A stretch of DNA of 64,000 nucleotides from Liolophura sinensis (GCF_032854445.1 NC_088300.1:82377084-82441083); one strand, 5' to 3'. Counted from the stretch's first letter, positions 11,515 to 23,509 are shown. Numbers and translations are program-made. Notes: generated by a model from the letters alone, not told the origin.

Positions 11515-13251
11515 ATTATTTACACCAGCAACATTTTTCCACCCCCTGGGAAAATTTTAGGCAGGTAAAAATTTTAAACACATCTTGTAAATATATTTTC
11601 TCCAGTCTTACACTTTCTGGAAATTCACTTGACCCTCTGTTTCTTACTTTTATGTCCATTTTACTATCTGCTTTAATTTCACATTTCATTATTAATTTGT
11701 TTCTGTTGCTGAGTAAATTTGTATCCATTCTTAATATGACACTATCGATAGATTTCTTCAAGACACAGTTTGAAGTTTGATGGAATTAAGTCACTGAGAT
11801 GTTCCAGTGACACAGATGTGGGGGTTGATCAACCATGGTAAACTTTACAGTAACTTTTCCAGTTTCCTTTGTTCCTGGTTTGGGGAGGCTTCACTCTGGA
11901 AAGGCTTTGGCTATATATTTTCGGGGTTCCTTTTATGATTTTCCAACAAATATTTCTGTAAATTTATGGTATATAGTGTCCAAGAAAACATAATGTTGAG
12001 AATGTTCTTCAAAGTTTTGATGAAGCCCATTGTAAATAGAAAATTATAGATATTTAATTTATGTGTATAAATGTCGCATAAGATTAAATGTCACATATAT
12101 TTATATGTCAAGATAACTGATTAAAAATTTGTGCAAAGTAAACTTTAGACTGACCTAACATCATGTAAAGCAATCTGTATTATGGTACTTGTCATATTTT
12201 TTAATAACCAAGACTGGCAGACCAATAAGGAAAGTAGGCAAAAACCGTGAAGATCATCTAATCATGTACTGCTAGTTCAAACATTGTAATTGATAAAGGT
12301 TGAAAATCAATGTTAGTGTTGGGAAACACCCTCATTCATGCGTTTACAGTAAATGTTTTCAAAATAACTTCGGAACTCTTTATATGAAAAAGGTTGGTAA
12401 TTACCACGAATAGAGTGATTGGATCCTTTCTTAAGCATGGGACCTGGGGTAGAGAGTTCCAATCCAACTCTTTCCAGGTAATCCTTCATCTTAGCAGCAA
12501 TCACATGATCTATATGTACGAGGTAATTTATTTTTAATTAAGTTTTGATTCACCAATGAAGTGGCAGCCACCATGATATAGGTTGGTCTGAAATCAATCA
12601 GTACATAGTCCTTCCATTTGTCTCATGCCTTGCTATTAGTCATATTTAGTGACAGGCAGCATTAAAGGAGAAGAAAATTTTAATACCAATCAAATATCAT
12701 TGAAAAGAGAATGCTTTCCCTCGTGGGTGCATGCCATAAAAAGAATTCTAATATGTACCTCAAGTTGATAAATTATAAATAAACTCAGCGCCAAAATCCG
12801 CTGTGGGCCACTTCAGTTTGAACTAGTCCTGAAGCCTTCTGTGTTAGGATTGGAATTGCCGTCGGAAACCGCCGAAGTGCAGTTCGTACATTTCCGGTAG
12901 AATTCTTCCCTGAAGGTAGCGAACAATACAGTTTGTTTTCGGCTTGACGATCGGGAAACCGGAATGTTGGACGTAGGTTCCGAGTTTACTCGAACAAGCC
13001 GGCAGTTTTAACGACTCTCATTGGCTGAGAGGCAACACACCCCCAGCATAAATTACAGGGTGTTAAAGATCGAGGACTTGATGGACTCGGCGATTTATGC
13101 CAGTATTGCCGTTTTCAGGCTTTAAAAAATGGTAAAATTAAGCAGCAGGCACCATCAGATAGAAAACATGTTTTTAAGTTTTCTTCTCCTTTAATTCAAA
13201 CTGAAATCTGTGCCATGAGTCTGTTCTCTTGGTGGGTTCCAAGTGCCTGTG
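11515..13251. other. AT-rich intergenic stretch, no gene supported
   Basis: Short open frames on both strands show no family features. The part from about 12830 to 13100 is more GC-rich and CpG-bearing and could be a promoter or first exon for the broken gene downstream, but no splice model could be built. Confidence 0.35.
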
Positions 13252-13453
13252 AATAGGGTCTATGAGAGATACGAGTTCTCAGGAGTTCCACATGAGGACA
13301 CTCGCACATATACGAGAAGTTGTGGTTAGAACCCTGGTTGTACACGGCCATCCCTCGTGGACGTTGGAGAATGGAGCATTTACTAACCCAAACTTCCGGT
13401 ATATGCGAGAGCGCCCCCACACGGAACTCCCGAGAACTTGCAAAGACCCTATT
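13252..13453. repeat. Imperfect 200-bp palindrome (foldback or MITE-like)
   Basis: The left arm starting AATAGGGTCT at 13252 and the right arm ending AGACCCTATT at 13453 are inverted copies of about 75-80 bp. Shared blocks are GAGTTCTC, GGAGTTCC, CTCGCATATACNGGAAGT and GGTTAG. The loop is about 45 bp. This explains why both strands show similar open frames here. It resembles a miniature inverted-repeat element inserted just upstream of the broken gene. Confidence 0.7.
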
Positions 13454-13520
13454 AGAACTTCAATCCAGGTCAGCACAGTTCCGGGGAATGTGTCCTGTAG
13501 CATTTCTGCTACCTTTTGAG

Positions 13521-14486
13521 ATTGTTTATACATCAGTAATTCTAAGCTGTGACAATTGTGTTCACGAGTTTGGTGTTACAGTTCCCAAGTACGCATTCAG
13601 TAAGTTTACCTGCGATGGGAAAACGTTACAACTCAAAAGTAGGCCTAAATACCTGAAGTCTGCAACGCCATTGACAGTCAATTTCGAAGGACTTGCTCCA
13701 TGGAGTGGACAACGCCACAAATCCAAGATCTTGGGTCTATAAGGTAAGACACCAGATTCTTACGTCTTTCATAAAAGCAAACGTATATTTGCATTGCGTG
13801 AAGTTCCATCAAATATTGTATTGCCATGGCAAACTTTCAAATGTTTAATGTTGACTCCAATAAAAAAATTGCATGGAAGGTTATAAAATTCCAATGTTAA
13901 ATAATATGATTTTGTCTTGTTTAGATGACCCTACTCTATTGACAATAGTTGAGAGGAAGTACACAGCCTAGCTTGCGAAGAAAGAAGCTAACTCCCGTAA
14001 GTTTTGGTGAATTTTAATGCCGTAAACCATGACTTACAACAACTTCTTCCTCCAACACCTATAGTGCATGTGAAATTTACTTTAGAGCGTGGTAAACAAT
14101 AATCACATCACTTTCCAAATCTGATAGATTTACATACATGCTTATAGGTGTGTAGTAACCTATATATTCGTTTACTTTAATTTCATTTCAGAAAAACGCT
14201 TACTACAGAAGCATCCCCTTCAACGGAAGCGGTACGAAAACCCTGAAAAGGTAGGATGCAAAAGGTAATAAACGAGATTTGCTTTATCCTACCTCTTTAA
14301 AACTTAATACTTCATAACAAAGTGGCAAAGGCACCGTTTATTGTAGCCTGTTACATAGCGAGGTGAACCGTATAAGTGACCCTTTTCTCCTGTTTTAACC
14401 AGGGCATCAACTTCATTTCGCATGCACATAAGAAGCCAGGTATCCAACTGCCGTCAATGCAGGAGGAAGATCAGACGGAATGTTGA
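13521..14486 (+). pseudogene. Unrecognised four-exon gene with two stops
   Basis: Four segments join in consistent phase with good splice sites. They are about 13521-13743 (donor AAG/GTAAGA), 13925-13996 (acceptor CTTGTTTAG, donor GTAAGT), 14192-14250 (acceptor TTTCATTTCAG, donor GTAGG) and 14403-14486 (acceptor TTTTAACCAG, stop TGA at 14484). The predicted C-terminal part reads DDPTLLTIVERKYTA, a stop, LAKKEANSQ, then KRLLQKHPLQRKRYENPEK and GINFISHAHKKPGIQLPSM. The in-frame TAA at 13740 and the TAG near 13967 make it a pseudogene, unless the true exon borders avoid them. The first exon has a CDNC motif and its start is uncertain. I do not recognise the family. The lysine- and arginine-rich helix followed by GINFISHAHKKPG recalls transposon-encoded proteins, but that is a guess. 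Confidence 0.5.
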
Positions 14487-14599
14487 GACAGGGGTTTCAC
14501 CTACCTCTTTCCTCTAACAACCCTCTCGCTTCTGGCCGGTTACTGTTCCAACTATATCTGGCCACCCTGGGTCTCTAACTCCTTCTTTTCCTGCCATTC

Positions 14600-14775
14600 A
14601 TCGTGCCATCGCTCCAGTTCCTGCCTCTGCTCCTGTTCCTACCTGTGCCGCTGCTTCTGTTTCTACCTGTGCTGCTGCTCCAGTTCCTGCCTCTGCCTCT
14701 GCTCCAGTTCCAGCCTCTGCCTCTTCCTCTGCCTTTGCTCCTGTTCCTGTGTTTGCCTTTGCCCCGTCTCTGTAA
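14600..14775 (+). repeat. Pyrimidine-rich 12-18-bp degenerate repeat
   Basis: Degenerate repeats of CCTGCCTCTGCTCC type run for about 170 bp, almost all pyrimidine plus G. One frame reads as a Leu/Pro repeat and another as an Ala/Pro/Val/Ser repeat (APVPASAPVP). It lies just after the stop of the four-exon pseudogene, so it may be in its 3' untranslated region. I favour simple repeat over protein. Confidence 0.6.
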
Positions 14776-15396
14776 CTCCTACTCCTGCATCTTTAATCGG
14801 CAAGAATTCTAGTAACTCCGATCCTTCTCACTCATTTCTCAATCTGCTAACGTCTAATACTCTTTTTTGATATGGTTGTCTTCAACTAACCCAACTATCC
14901 CCATTATCATTGACACCGCTACCTGATCACATAACACCCGCTAATCAGCTGCCTAATGCCAACTGCCCTGTTCCTTCCACTGTGCAGATGCTGGCTGCCT
15001 CCCAGCAATGCTGATTGACTCCCTGCCCTTGACGTTGTATACCAACGACTGTACTTCGTCCTGAAGTACATGAGGCGCATAGAGATGTTGGAAGCTCACC
15101 TTTGTGGCTTAGCACTTCTGTATTTTAGTTAACGTTCAGGTATAGGCCATGACCTCACCCGTGTGGCTGATCATTTCTGTTTTTCTGTCACCCTCGTGTA
15201 CATACGGTGACCTCCCCTGAGGGAATGAACACTTGTGTCTTATAGTTGGCCTCAAGGAACCAGCACTTTGCTAAGTCTAATCTGTAAGAGTACATAGGTG
15301 CACAGTGTTTTTTAGTAATACTGTTAGGAATTCTGTGAAGTTTTTACTTCCTGTTGCAAATCAGATAGAGCTGTTCGATTATTTAGCTATTTAGTT
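14776..15396. other. No gene recognised
   Basis: Unremarkable sequence with no long frame or clear repeat. It contains two loosely similar GTGGCT(T/G)A...CATTTCTG/CACTTCTG blocks near 15105 and 15160 that may be an old duplication. Confidence 0.35.
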
Positions 15397-15541
15397 TATT
15401 ATTTATTTGACTGGCATTTTACGCCATACTCAAGAATATTTCACTTATACGACGGTGGCCAACATTATGGTGGGAGGAAACCGGTAGAGGCTTGGATAAT
15501 TAACCCACGACCACCTGCAGGTTGCTGGCGGACCTCACGTA
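15397..15541 (-). repeat. SINE family 1, truncated copy
   Basis: TTATTTATTTGACTGGCATT followed by ACGCCATACTCAAGAATATT and the GCATTATGGTGGGAGG-like block places it in family 1, minus orientation. The tRNA head is missing. Confidence 0.85.
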
Positions 15542-15939
15542 CGAGCTATTTGATGAAAGTGTAATGATTTTAATATATGTACTTGTACTATGATATAAAG
15601 GTTTACGTACAAGGAAGAGGCCAAAGGTTAGATGTAATAGGATTTCTCGCAAATTTTACAGAACTTCACATGTAAATATGGCTGTCAAAGTTTAATAAGT
15701 TTTAAATCATAATTATATCCATCATTTGACAAATATATGAAATATAGCAGTTGGAACGTATGGGAATAATTTTCCAAATAAAAGACGAATTACATGCATG
15801 TTTCAAGGAAGACACTATACATGTATATGCAATCCTATAATACAGTGGATTAAACGTTGTCTTTACTTTAAGCCATTTTATTAAAACGGTCAGTCCTCAG
15901 TTTTAGGCAAGAGTTTCTGTAGAAATTACACAGATGATG

Positions 15940-16930
15940 CTACACACCACATGATGTTATACATCACAAACAACATCACAGAAGACGTTACACATCCGAG
16001 ATGACGTTACACTCCACAATATTACACATCACGTGACGTTACACACCGTGACAGTGTTATACATCACATGACGTTACACAACAGAGATGACGTTACACAT
16101 CACAGTAGATGGCACATCACAGCAGAGGGTACACATCACAGCAGACGGTACACATCGCAGATGACGATACACATCACAGTAGATGATACACATTACAGAG
16201 AACGGTACACATCGCAGCTGATGCTACACATCACAGAAGGCGTTACACATCACAGCGGACGCTACACATCGCATAGTAGGATTGTACATATCGCAGCAGA
16301 CGGTATATACCACAGACGACGGTACACATCACATTAGACGTTACATGACACAGACCACGGTACACATCACAGCAGACTGTACATACCACAGGAGACAGTA
16401 CACATCAGAGCTGACCGTACACATCACAGCTAACCGTACACATCACAGCAGACTGTAGATACCACAGGAGACAGTACACCACAGCAGACGGTACATACCT
16501 CAGACGACGTTACATGAAACAGAAGTGGGTATATATAACAAAAGACGGTAAACATTGCAAAAGATTTTACATACACCAGACGATGATACACATAGCAAAA
16601 CACGTTACACATGGTAAACATCCAGAGCACGCTTCACCACACAGAAGACGGTACACACCACAAAACATCGATATATCTCAGATGGCGATATACATCGTAA
16701 AAGACATAACACATCAGTGATTACATGACACATCACCGAATACATGACACATTAAAGGATACGTAACACATGACAGTACAGATCACAAAACCTAGTATAT
16801 TGCAGAAGATGTTACGACATCACAAATCACGGTACATTTGCAGAAGATGTTAGATATCATAAAACACGGTACATTTGCAGAAGATGCTAGATCTCACTAA
16901 AGACGTACACGTCACAAAACATCTTACACA
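15940..16930. repeat. Minisatellite, 19-bp unit
   Basis: About fifty degenerate copies of a unit close to CACAGCAGACGGTACACAT. The 19-bp spacing is exact over 16130-16250 and less regular at both ends. Translations in this interval are repeat artefacts. Confidence 0.9.
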
Positions 16931-19225
16931 CCACACGTAGGGGAGTGTCTCCTAACACACACGTCCTCACAGACGGGGGAATGTCACCTATCACGGGTTC
17001 TCAGGTAGTGGAATGTCTCCTATCACACATGTTCTCACAAGTAAAGGAATGTCTCCAAGCACACGTCCTCACAGGTACAAGAATGTCTCCTATCACACAC
17101 AGGTCCTCGGGTAGAGGATTGTCTTGTCAGACACATGTCCTCACACGTAGAGAAATGCCTCTTATTACACGTCTTCACAGGTAGAGGAATGTCTGCTATT
17201 ACACATGTCCTCGTAGGTAGGGGAATGTCTCACACATGTCCTCACAGGTAGTGAAATGTGTGCTATCACATGTCCTCACAGGTAGAGGAATGTCTGCTAT
17301 CACACGTCCTCACCGGTAGAGGAATGTCTGCTATCACACGTCCTTACAGGCAGAGAAATGTCTGCTATCACACATGTCCTCACAGGTAGGGGAATGTCTG
17401 CTATCACACGTCGTCACAGGTAGAGGAATGTCTCCAATCACACATGCTCACAGGTAGTGGAATGTCTGCTATCACACATGTCCATACAGGTAGAGGAATG
17501 TCTGCTATCACATGTTCTCACAGGTAGAGGAATGTCTGCTATCACATGTCCTCACAGGTAGAGAAATGTCTGCTAAAGACGTACACGTCACAAAACATTT
17601 TACACATCACATGTAGGGGAATGTCTCCTATCACACATGTCCTCTCAGAAAGGGGAATGTCTCTAATCACAAATATCTTCAGACGTAGAGGAATGTATCC
17701 TGTCACGTATCCTCACAGGTAGGGTAATGTGTCCAATCACACGTCCTCACAGGTAGGGGAATGTCTCCTTACACGTGTCCTCACAGGTAGGGGAATGTCT
17801 CCTATCACACGTGTCTTCACAGGTAGAGTGTCTCCAATAACACGTCCTCACAGGCAGAGGAATGTCTCCAATCACACGTCCTCACAGGTAGAGGGATGTC
17901 TGCTGTCACATATATTCTCACAGGTAGACGATTGTCTGCTATAAAACACGCCCTCACAGGTAGGGGCATGTCTCCTATAACACGTCCTCAGAGGTAGGGG
18001 AATGTCTCCTATCACACATATGTCCTCACAGGCAGACGAGTGTCTCCTATAACACACGTCTTCACAGGTAGTGGAATGTCTGCTATCACATACATGTCCT
18101 CACAGGTAGAGAAATGTTTCCTGTCACACAGGTCCTAAGGTGGAGGAATGTCTGCATTCACACTTCTTCACGGGTAGAGGAATGTCTCACACATGTCCTC
18201 ACAGATAGTGCAATGTGTGCTATCACACATGTCCTCACAGGTAGTGCAATGTCTGCTATCAAACGTCATCACAGGTAGTGGAATGTCTGCTATCACACAC
18301 ATGTCCTCACAGGTAGAGAAATGTTTCCTGTCACACAGGTCCTAAGGTGGAGGAATGTTTGCATTCACACGTCTTCACGGGTAGAGGAATGTCTGCATTC
18401 ACACGTCTTCACGGGTAGAGGAATGTCTCACACACGTCTTCACAGGTAGTGCAATGTGTGCTATCACACATGTCCTCATAGGTAGTGCAATGTCTGCTAT
18501 CAAACGTCTTCACAGGTAGTGCAATGTCTGCTATCACACACATGTCCTCACAGGTAGAGAAATGTTTCCTGTCACACAGGTCCTAAGGTGGAGGAATGTT
18601 TGCATTCACACGTCTTCACGGGTAGAGGAATGTCTGCATTCACACGTCTTCACGGGTAGAGGAATGTCTCACACATGTCCTCACAGGTAGAGAAATGTTT
18701 CCTGTCACACAGGTCCTAAGGTGGAGGAATGTCTGCATTCACACTTCTTCACGGGTAGAGGAATGTCTCACACATGTCCTCACAGGTAGTGCAATGTCTG
18801 CTATCAAACGTCTTCACAGGTAGTGGAATGTCTTCTATCACACACATGTCCTCACAGGTAGAGAAATGTTTCCTGTCACACAGGTCCTAAGGTGGAGGAA
18901 TGTTTGCATTCACACGTCTTCACGGGTAGAGGAATGTCTGCATTCACACGTCTTCACGGGTAGAGGAATGTCTCACACATGTCCTCACAGGTAGTGCAAT
19001 GTCGGCTATAAAACGTCTTCACAGGTAGGGGAATGCCTGCTATCACACACATGTCCTCACAGGTAGAGAAATGTTTCCTGTCACACAGGTCCTAAGGTGG
19101 AGGAATGTTTGCATTCACACGTCTTCACGGGTAGAGGAATGTCTCGCACATGTCCTCACAGGTAGTGGAATGTCTCCTATCAAACGTCTTCACAGGTAGG
19201 GGAATGTCTCCTATCACACATATGC
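16931..19225. repeat. Minisatellite, 34-36-bp unit with higher-order repeats
   Basis: More than sixty copies of a unit containing CACAGGTAGAGGAATGTCT and CTATCACACGTCCT, varying by two bases (ACGT or ACATGT). From about 18060 a composite unit marked by GAAATGTTTCCTGTCACACA recurs at about 18109, 18318, 18556, 18690, 18860 and 19065, showing recent block duplication inside the array. Confidence 0.93.
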
Positions 19226-19620
19226 CCTCGAGTTGACACGAACGGTGACCACGGAGTCTTGTCTCTAAATCTGAACAGTTTTCTCGCGGGTTTCCTCACC
19301 ATATCCACCAAATACAAGACGTACTGCACTATTTGTCTCTTTCAGGGCGATGAAGTATTGGCAGGTATGTAACCAGCGAACATGGAGAGCTTGTCAATCT
19401 CACACTCACAACTCACGCGTATGGGCTGTGTATAAATTTCCCACTGGTCGGATAGTGATGCATCCCCTAACAGGCTGACCGTCTCACAACTGTCATTTTT
19501 TTTCCTCAACATGTTCAGGTGGAAAACCTTTTGGGTACAACGACCGTGATCTGTAAAAACAACATGCTGGATTATTTAACATTAGGCGTAAGACATGCAC
19601 GAGGCTCTCCATAAGTTCCG
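19226..19620. other. Unique spacer with a possible 19-nt microexon
   Basis: A strong pyrimidine tract and acceptor (TTTGTCTCTTTCAG) at 19332-19345 is followed by 19 nt and then a GTATGT donor at 19365. Without flanking exons this is only a suggestion of a microexon on the plus strand. Confidence 0.2.
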
Positions 19621-19971
19621 GCCCGGATAGCACGGTTAGTAGAGCCCCCGCTGCGGGAGCGGTAGATCCAATCGTGGGTCGAGTCACCCCTAAGACTTCG
19701 AAAGAGGAAGTTGTAGCTTCCTCGCTTGTCGTTCAGCATGAAGGGGATAGTGCAACAACTGGCTGACCCGTATCAGTGTAATGGCTCGGGTGGGGCGGCT
19801 TACTTGCCTTCGGTAAGTCGTCTCAGTGAAGCAGCACTAGATAAAAGAGCGGTGGAAATCTGTCCTGCAACAAGGAGGCACATGACATACACCCTAAGGA
19901 TTCCTTCGTTGTCATATGACTGAAAAATTGTTGAGTATGACGTTAAACCCCAAGCACTCACTCACTCACTC
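19621..19971 (+). repeat. tRNA-derived SINE, family 2, full-length
   Basis: The head GCCCGGATAGCACGGTTAG to GTGGGTCGAGTCAC looks like a tRNA A box and B box (anticodon region CTGCGGGAG). A unique body follows, and the end is ATGACGTTAAACCCCAAGCA with a CACTCACTCACTC tail. This tail is typical of an abundant mollusc SINE. The family differs from family 1 in both head and body. Confidence 0.85.
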
Positions 19972-20390
19972 TCCATAAGTGCACACTGGTACGTGAGAGT
20001 CTCCATAAATACACACTGCTACGTGAGGCTCCCAACAAATATATACTTTAACGTGAGGCTCTCCACAAGTACATACTGGTAGGTGAGGCTTCCAACAAAT
20101 ATATACTTTAACGTGAGGCTCTCCACAAGTACATACTGGTAGGTGAGGCTCTCCACAAGTACATACTGGTGGATGAGGCGCTCCACAAGTGCATACTGGT
20201 AGGTGAGGCTCTCCAAAAACTACATACTGGTAGGTGAAGCTATCCACAAGTAAATACTGGTAGGCGAGGCTCTCCACAAGTACATACTGGCACGTGACGC
20301 TCTGCACTGTAGCACACTGGTGCTTGAGGCTGTCCATAAATAGGCCTATACACTGGTACGCGAGGCTCGTGCTGAAAGCGACGTCAGACT
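19966..20390. repeat. Minisatellite, 30-bp unit
   Basis: About thirteen copies of a unit containing GTGAGGCTCTCCACAAGTAC and ATACTGGTAG. The array starts in the CTCACT tail of the family-2 SINE. Because 30 is divisible by three, a minus-strand frame stays open as a ten-residue repeat, which is not evidence of a gene. Confidence 0.9.
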
Positions 20391-20405
20391 CCAAACAAAC
20401 ACAAC

Positions 20406-20520
20406 ACTGTCATCAATATCCATGGTATGTCATGCTATCTAACTTACACTGTCACCAATATCCATGGTATGTCATGCTATCTAACTAACACTGTCATTCA
20501 TTTCCGTGGTATTTCATAAT
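20406..20520. repeat. Tandem repeat, 42-bp unit, about 2.7 copies
   Basis: ACTGTCA(T/C)CAATATCCATGG starts at 20406 and 20448, with a diverged third start at 20490. The period is 42 bp. Confidence 0.9.
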
Positions 20521-20529
20521 GTGACAATG

Positions 20530-21140
20530 AATCAACCGTCAACACATGTTTCAGAAGGATCACCTTTCAGCACTTGATAGAATTGATCGCCCACCTACAC
20601 ATGTGACAGAGAGACTATCCGTTCAGGCTAGAGATCACCCTTCAACACGTGTGGCAGAAGGGATCACCCGTTAACACGTGTGACAGAAGGGACTGCCCGT
20701 CTAAACATGTGGCAGAAGGGATGGTATGTCCACACAAGGGATCACGCGTCAACACGTATGACAGAAGGAATAATCCGTCAACACGCGAAGGGATCATCTT
20801 TCAGCACCTCTGACAGAAGGAATCATCTATCAGCACCTCTGACAGAAGGAATCATCTTTCAGCACCTCTGACAGAGGGAATCTTTCAGCACCTCTGACAG
20901 AAGGAATCATCTTTCAGCACCTCTGACAGAAGGAATCATCTTTCAGCACCTCTGACAGAAGGGATTATCTTTCAGCACCTCTGACAGAAGGAATCATTTT
21001 TCAGCACCTCTGACAGAAGGAATTATCTTTCAGCACCTCTGACAGAAGGAATCATTTTTCAGCACCTCTGACAGAAGGAATCATCTTTCAGCACCTCTGA
21101 CAGAAGGGATCATCTTTCAGCACCTCTGACAGAACGGATC
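20530..21140. repeat. Minisatellite, 29-bp unit
   Basis: About twenty copies. The first part is degenerate (AACACGTGTGACAGAAGG type). The second part, from about 20790, is nearly uniform (CAGCACCTCTGACAGAAGGA), suggesting recent spread of one variant. Confidence 0.92.
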
Positions 21141-21179
21141 ATTCAGTTATTCATATAATTCTCACGGCTGGCAGCCACC

Positions 21180-21950
21180 CTATATAGACCGTGAACCAGA
21201 AGGGCTGAACATAGGTGGAAAGCTTAACATTTTCTAAGTATATGCCAGTAATCCCTGTGAATGGCCAAATCTACCATGTATATTCTGGTGGGTGTGGTCA
21301 GTAGGGCCCAGAGAAAGGGGTCCAAAATTAAGCTACATCAGCTCGCATGTGAACCCAGTGAAACAGTCTGGCACGAACCCAGGTGTTATGATCCCCGCCA
21401 GGCATTTTTTCGTGATGGGCTGTGTCCGCTAGACGTACATAAGCGATATCAAATAATTCAGCCAGATCAGCTGGTGAGTTAAACAGACGAAACTATATCA
21501 AAAATGTTTGACTTAGCCACCGGTGTCATGAATGGGCACTGTCAGACATTTTCAGTAGTGGGCAGTGCCAGCCGAACACCCCCTAATAAACCACCCCTAA
21601 AAAGCTAAGCTAGATCAGCTCATCACTTAACCCGATGAAACCAAATTAAAAATACTTGGCATAGCCCCAAATGTCAAAAATGAGCAGTGCCAGCCAGACA
21701 CGCCTAATTTATATCGTGCACAAAGTTACATGAATGCTAGATCAGCTTGTCAGTTAACATGATTAAACCGAATGGAAAATGTACGACATGACCGCAGTGA
21801 TCATGACCAGCGACTTTCATTTTCGGTGGTGGGTTGTACGATACGGACGCCCCGTAATATCTCATCCAAAAAGTAAGCTCTATCTGTCCTAGGTATCATG
21901 AATACATCATATAATGTCTATTAGCAAGAAAAAGCCAGGAGATATGTAAC
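21180..21950 (+). repeat. Dispersed repeat R1, left copy, with internal ~125-bp units
   Basis: Starts around AGACCGTGAACCAGAAGGGC and shares long stretches with the reverse complement of 33350-33985, for example CCAGAAGGGCTGAAC, GGTGGAAAGCTTAACA, ATATTCTGGTGGGTGTGGTC and GGTCCAAAATTAAGCTACAT. Internally it repeats a block of about 125 bp based on GCTAGATCAGCT followed by GTTAA and ACCGAATGGAAAATGT. No coding frame was recognised, so it may be a non-autonomous element. Confidence 0.75.
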
Positions 21951-22911
21951 AATATTGACTATACTCTTATTAAGCCCAACAGAACATGTGATTGATTTAT
22001 TGGCTTCACTTTCTGAAATCTCGAAGTTCAGCATTACACACAACGATTTCATCCTCCTATAACCCATTGTGGCCGAAGGATACGCTCACGGTCGGCCCTT
22101 TGTCAACGTACGATACGCCCATCATGTACCTTCATACACTTACCATGGCACGATCTTCAGGCTATCGTACGCGTACCCGCGGCCGACAGTCGACGGACCC
22201 TCGGCTCATGATCATCAAATATCCGATTTCCTGTAAACCGTGATGACTGTGATGAACACCGTGATGGCTCACAGCATATTTACTTGCACACATATTTCGC
22301 ACAAAATTCGAGTTTTAACTTATTTGGTACCCCCAGACCTATATGTTTAGGCTCGCCGCGCATATGCACCGTTCTCCTAGGACAGAGGAATTAAGTTTGT
22401 ACCGGGCGTCTCGAGCATACGATATTTTATATAATATTAGTTAGTTCAATAATTATTAAACAACAAGCCTACATAGTTATGTGCCGACAAATATATGTGT
22501 ATGCAACACGTTGCTTTCTGTGAAATATACTCGCTGTAGGCTACATGATGGCCCTAAACAACCGTGGCGGTTTTTCAGAATTTGAAAATGGACTCGAGTT
22601 CTTCGGCTTTTCAGTTGGTAAATTTACCACAGTTTCATGTTGGATGCAAAATTATGCAGTAATATTTGACTTTGATGTGAGCGATGTGTGTTAGCCTGTG
22701 TACTTACATACAACAAAAGGCGCATTAAAAACTATATTGCAAATGTATATGTAATGCATGAGTCATATCGCTACATCACACAAGGCCTACAATTTATAAG
22801 ATTCAAACCACTGATACGTCTAAGGTATCCTTTTAATGTCGAGTCCCTGAATTGTATCCCCAATTTAACAACTGTCGATCCTATCGTTCATTAATTTTTT
22901 AAAGCCCAGAA
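21951..22911. other. No gene recognised
   Basis: A plus-strand frame at 21992-22243 is rich in CpG but resembles no family known to me. The remainder is AT-rich and without clear repeats. Confidence 0.35.
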
Positions 22912-23200
22912 ATGGCGCACGACGAGCGCAGTAATATGTAGCCGTTATATACATGTGCGCACGGCGAGCGCAATCATACGTAGCCGTTGTAGATATGTGT
23001 GCACGGCGAGCGCATTCATACGTAGCCTTTATATACATGTGCGCACGGCGAGCGTAATCATACGTAGCCTTTATATACATGTGCGCACGGCGAGCGCAAT
23101 CATATGTGGCCGTTCAATACATGTGCGCACGGCGAGCGCATTTATACGTAGCCGTTGTAGACGTGCGCACGGCGAGCGCAATTAGACGTAGCCGTTATAA
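22912..23200. repeat. CpG-rich minisatellite, 42-bp unit, seven copies
   Basis: Seven copies of a unit containing GTGCGCACGGCGAGCGCA and ATACGTAGCCGTT. The unit is markedly CpG-rich in an AT-rich setting. The 42-bp period keeps frames open on both strands, so the apparent ORFs there are artefacts. Confidence 0.9.
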
Positions 23201-23509
23201 GTCGTAAAACATATTACATATTTTATGTAACCTATCAATGTATAAACTGTGAAAGTACACCAAGTAAACATCGCCGTCGTATGAAGTAAAAATCAAGACC
23301 GGAGATTTTTGGTACAGGTAAAAACATCTGTAGGCGAAATTTCAATCCAGTTTTTGCTGTTGCTATGAATGACGGCGTGTTTGAAAGGGTTCGGCCAGGG
23401 TCGGCGTATGGTGGGCGTATGATACCCGGACCATTCGACCACAGTGGGCGTAGGATTGATGGTTAGGATCAGGCTGTACTGTATTTCAAGGTAACAGGCG
23501 ACATATAAG

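Noticed and set aside
14603-14812. Leucine/proline-rich open frame resembling a hydrophobic protein
   Set aside because: It is the translation of a pyrimidine-rich simple repeat. A second frame is equally open, and the region follows the stop of the upstream gene.
19966-20394. 142-codon minus-strand open frame with a ten-residue repeat
   Set aside because: The 30-bp unit happens to lack stops in this frame. No signal peptide, domain or composition argues for a protein.
15940-21140. CRISPR-like arrays
   Set aside because: The repeats are contiguous without unique spacers, and the genome is eukaryotic.
22865-23185. Overlapping repetitive frames on both strands (ARRAHMYIKATY and VRTASAIIRS types)
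   Set aside because: The 42-bp CpG-rich array is open in several frames because its period is divisible by three.
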